A stretch of DNA of 35,143 bases from Desulfosporosinus sp. Its GTDB lineage: Bacteria > Bacillota > Desulfitobacteriia > Desulfitobacteriales > Desulfitobacteriaceae. The stretch is from NCBI GenBank assembly GCA_031292095.1, contig JARLHU010000025.1:1-35143 (forward strand). The letters run 5' to 3'. The notes under the pieces were generated by a model. That model saw only the letters and a program-made list of their open reading frames with translations, had not been told where the DNA came from and made no database searches. How positions within the stretch are numbered: position 1 is the stretch's first letter; each line of letters begins with the position of its first letter. Of the stretch, positions 33,682 to 35,143 are shown piece by piece. The translations under genes were made by a program, and so were the position numbers.

Positions 33682-34824
33682 TTGGAACAGTTAAAGGTTC
33701 TCGTATTCTCCGCAACGTTTGGAAACGGACATTTGCGGGCGGCTGAAGCCGTTATTGAAGGGATACGTATCAAGGAACCTTCCGCAAAGATTATTCACCT
33801 AGATTTTGGGGATTTCCTAGGTATAAGGTTTAACACACTAATTAAAAACATTTATAGTGAGATGATTAAACATATCCCAAAGCTATGGGGAAAATTATAT
33901 TATAAAACAGCTCAGGTACAACCGCAATCGCTGAGCCAACGATTGCTGAACAAATTGGGACGAAGTGATTTCCTAAATTATATTCAAGTATTTAAACCGG
34001 ATTTCATCGTCTGTACTTATCCCACCGTTTCTTCGATTCTGGCTCAACTTAGGCTCGAACATCTTCTCCAGGTTCCTGTGATCACTGTGATCACGGATTA
34101 TACGGTTCACAGTCACTGGGTCCATCAAGGGGTTGATGGTTACTTTGTGGCTTGTACAGAGGTAAAAGAAAGTTTAATGTCCTGGGAAATCGAAGCACAA
34201 CGCATTCATGTGACGGGGATCCCGGTAAGTCCAAAATTCGAAGCAGAAATGGATCGAGGGCATATTATCACTAAGTTAGGTTTGAAGTTGGATCTTCCTA
34301 TCTTTTTAGTGATGGGAGGGTCGTATGGAGTTTTAAAAAGCGCGAATAGAATCTGTGAAAAACTGGCCGATTCTTTAGTCCCGGTCCAGGCAATTATTGT
34401 TTGTGGGAAAAACAGAAAATTGTATCTCTCTTTGGAAGCGATCATTGCGCACGGCCGAAACCCAATGATACGGTTCGAGTTCGTTGATAATGTCGAGGAA
34501 TTAATGTCAATCTCTGATTTGATCATCACAAAAGCGGGCGGGTTAACGGTTTCTGAGGCGTTAACGAAGCATTTGCCACTTGTTATTTACAAGCCGATTC
34601 CCGGTCAAGAAGAAGAAAATGCTCATTTTGTACAACGTATAGGTGCAGGGTGCGTAGCAAGTAACGAGGAGGAATTGGAACAACTTCTAAACCGCTTCTT
34701 AAAACATCCGGAAGATATTGAGAAAATGCGGAATAAAGCGGCTTTAGCTTTACCGGGTCATTCGACAGAACGCGCTGTGGAAAATATGTTTCAATTAGCG
34801 TTGCATTTGAGAAAGGCGCAATAA
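33682..34824 (+). CDS. MGDG synthase/UgtP-family glycosyltransferase
   Basis: The protein has 380 residues from a TTG after GAGGAGAGGG. It starts KVLVFSATFGNGHLRAAEAV, the acceptor-side glycine loop of the MGDG-synthase domain, and continues with DFIVCTYPTVSSILAQL and ITDYTVHSHW. The C-terminal GT28 half has LVMGGSYG, FVDNVEELMSISDLIITKAGGLTVSEAL and PGQEEENA for UDP-sugar binding. Relatives add glucose or galactose to diacylglycerol to make glycolipids, and UgtP anchors lipoteichoic acid this way. It is a peripheral membrane protein in this family. The exact sugar is not decided by sequence. Confidence 0.92.
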   Translation: MEQLKVLVFSATFGNGHLRAAEAVIEGIRIKEPSAKIIHLDFGDFLGIRFNTLIKNIYSEMIKHIPKLWGKLYYKTAQVQPQSLSQRLLNKLGRSDFLNYIQVFKPDFIVCTYPTVSSILAQLRLEHLLQVPVITVITDYTVHSHWVHQGVDGYFVACTEVKESLMSWEIEAQRIHVTGIPVSPKFEAEMDRGHIITKLGLKLDLPIFLVMGGSYGVLKSANRICEKLADSLVPVQAIIVCGKNRKLYLSLEAIIAHGRNPMIRFEFVDNVEELMSISDLIITKAGGLTVSEALTKHLPLVIYKPIPGQEEENAHFVQRIGAGCVASNEEELEQLLNRFLKHPEDIEKMRNKAALALPGHSTERAVENMFQLALHLRKAQ

Positions 34825-34856
34825 ATTGGCTGAGTCAATTTATTGCGCCTTTCTCT
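34813..34856 (+). terminator. Terminator of the glycosyltransferase gene
   Basis: GGCGCAATAAATTG pairs with its exact inverse after a seven-base loop and is followed by TTTCTCTTT; it overlaps the stop codon. Confidence 0.88.
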
Positions 34857-34863
34857 TTAGGGA

Positions 34864-34891
34864 GTAGGGGCACGATGTATCGTGCCCCTAT
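34864..34891. repeat. GC-rich palindromic repeat P5
   Basis: GTAGGGGCACGATGTATCGT and its inverse end; same family as P1 to P4. Confidence 0.75.
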
Positions 34892-35143
34892 ATTGGAACC
34901 TTGATTCCCGTGAAAAATTATACCTGCATTAATAAACCCTGATTTTACAGGCATTTTGGTGTTTTTGTAGGTATAAAAATAAAATATACCCTACAAATTG
35001 AATTGCGAATCATTATTTTTGTGACTATTCAGGTACTCAGTTAATCAACCACAGATTACACAGATTAACACAGAATAAATACATTTTGGCTCTAAACTAC
35101 AAATCGCTTGTAACTCAATTGATGATCGCCAAAGTTGATTAAA
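34892..35143. other. Intergenic stretch at the right edge
   Basis: No gene is seen. TTTGTAGG-TATA at about 34964-34975 pairs with TATA-CCCTACAAA at about 34985-34997, and ACAGATTACACAGATT at about 35051 repeats the motif ACAGATT. Confidence 0.4.

Noticed and set aside
26702-34891. Regularly built palindromes taken as a CRISPR array
   Set aside because: The copies are 0.07 to 4 kb apart, lie between core genes and lack uniform spacers or cas genes.

Overview
The window looks like a chromosomal segment of an anaerobic, spore-former-type Firmicute of class Clostridia. Desulfosporosinus/Desulfitobacterium-like bacteria are my best guess. The grounds are CWB2 cell-wall proteins, a SCIFF peptide with its radical SAM maturase, an M-box leader, many TTG/GTG starts behind strong Shine-Dalgarno sequences, and short GC-rich intergenic palindromes. 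The genus is inference; no rRNA or tRNA is present.

Left part (1 to about 14,000) is an accessory region. It holds the start of a CWB2 protein (edge), two homologous AAA/DUF4143 ATPases (582-1880 minus, 8223-9518 plus), each with a serine recombinase on its divergent side (a scrap at 2011-2061, an intact gene at 7519-8100), a secreted G1 glutamic peptidase, and a CWB2 plus seven-blade RCC1 surface protein. From 9.5 to 14 kb is a gene graveyard: a frameshifted membrane protein, a DUF4367 tail, a small gene broken at a perfect palindrome, a small secreted protein, an RHH-MNT-HEPN cassette whose HEPN gene is frameshifted, and the tail of an ISL3-like transposase.

Middle part (14,000 to 20,700) is a cell-envelope signalling block: sensor kinase, response regulator, a secreted protein of unknown function, an ABC-2 type exporter (ATPase plus permease) and a DUF4163/DUF3298-like lipoprotein. 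The kinase-regulator pair ends in a terminator, and the secreted protein has its own promoter.

Right part (20,700 to 35,143) is mostly core genome. A magnesium operon on the minus strand has a consensus promoter, M-box riboswitch with terminator, a possible 34-codon ORF, a PRC/MgtE_N/CBS protein without membrane domain, and an Nramp-type transporter lacking the canonical metal-binding Asn and Met. Then come SCIFF (scfA) and its maturase (scfB), a TPR protein, a WalJ/YycJ-like metallo-hydrolase with HtrA, glutaminyl-tRNA synthetase, ilvD, a YbaK-type deacylase and an MGDG-synthase/UgtP-like glycosyltransferase.

The least explained signals are a repeat with 29-base inverted ends that sits in the leaders of scfA, scfB and the glycosyltransferase gene, the riboswitch-controlled MgtE_N/Nramp pair, and two perfect 20-21 bp snap-back palindromes at the break points of small decayed genes.
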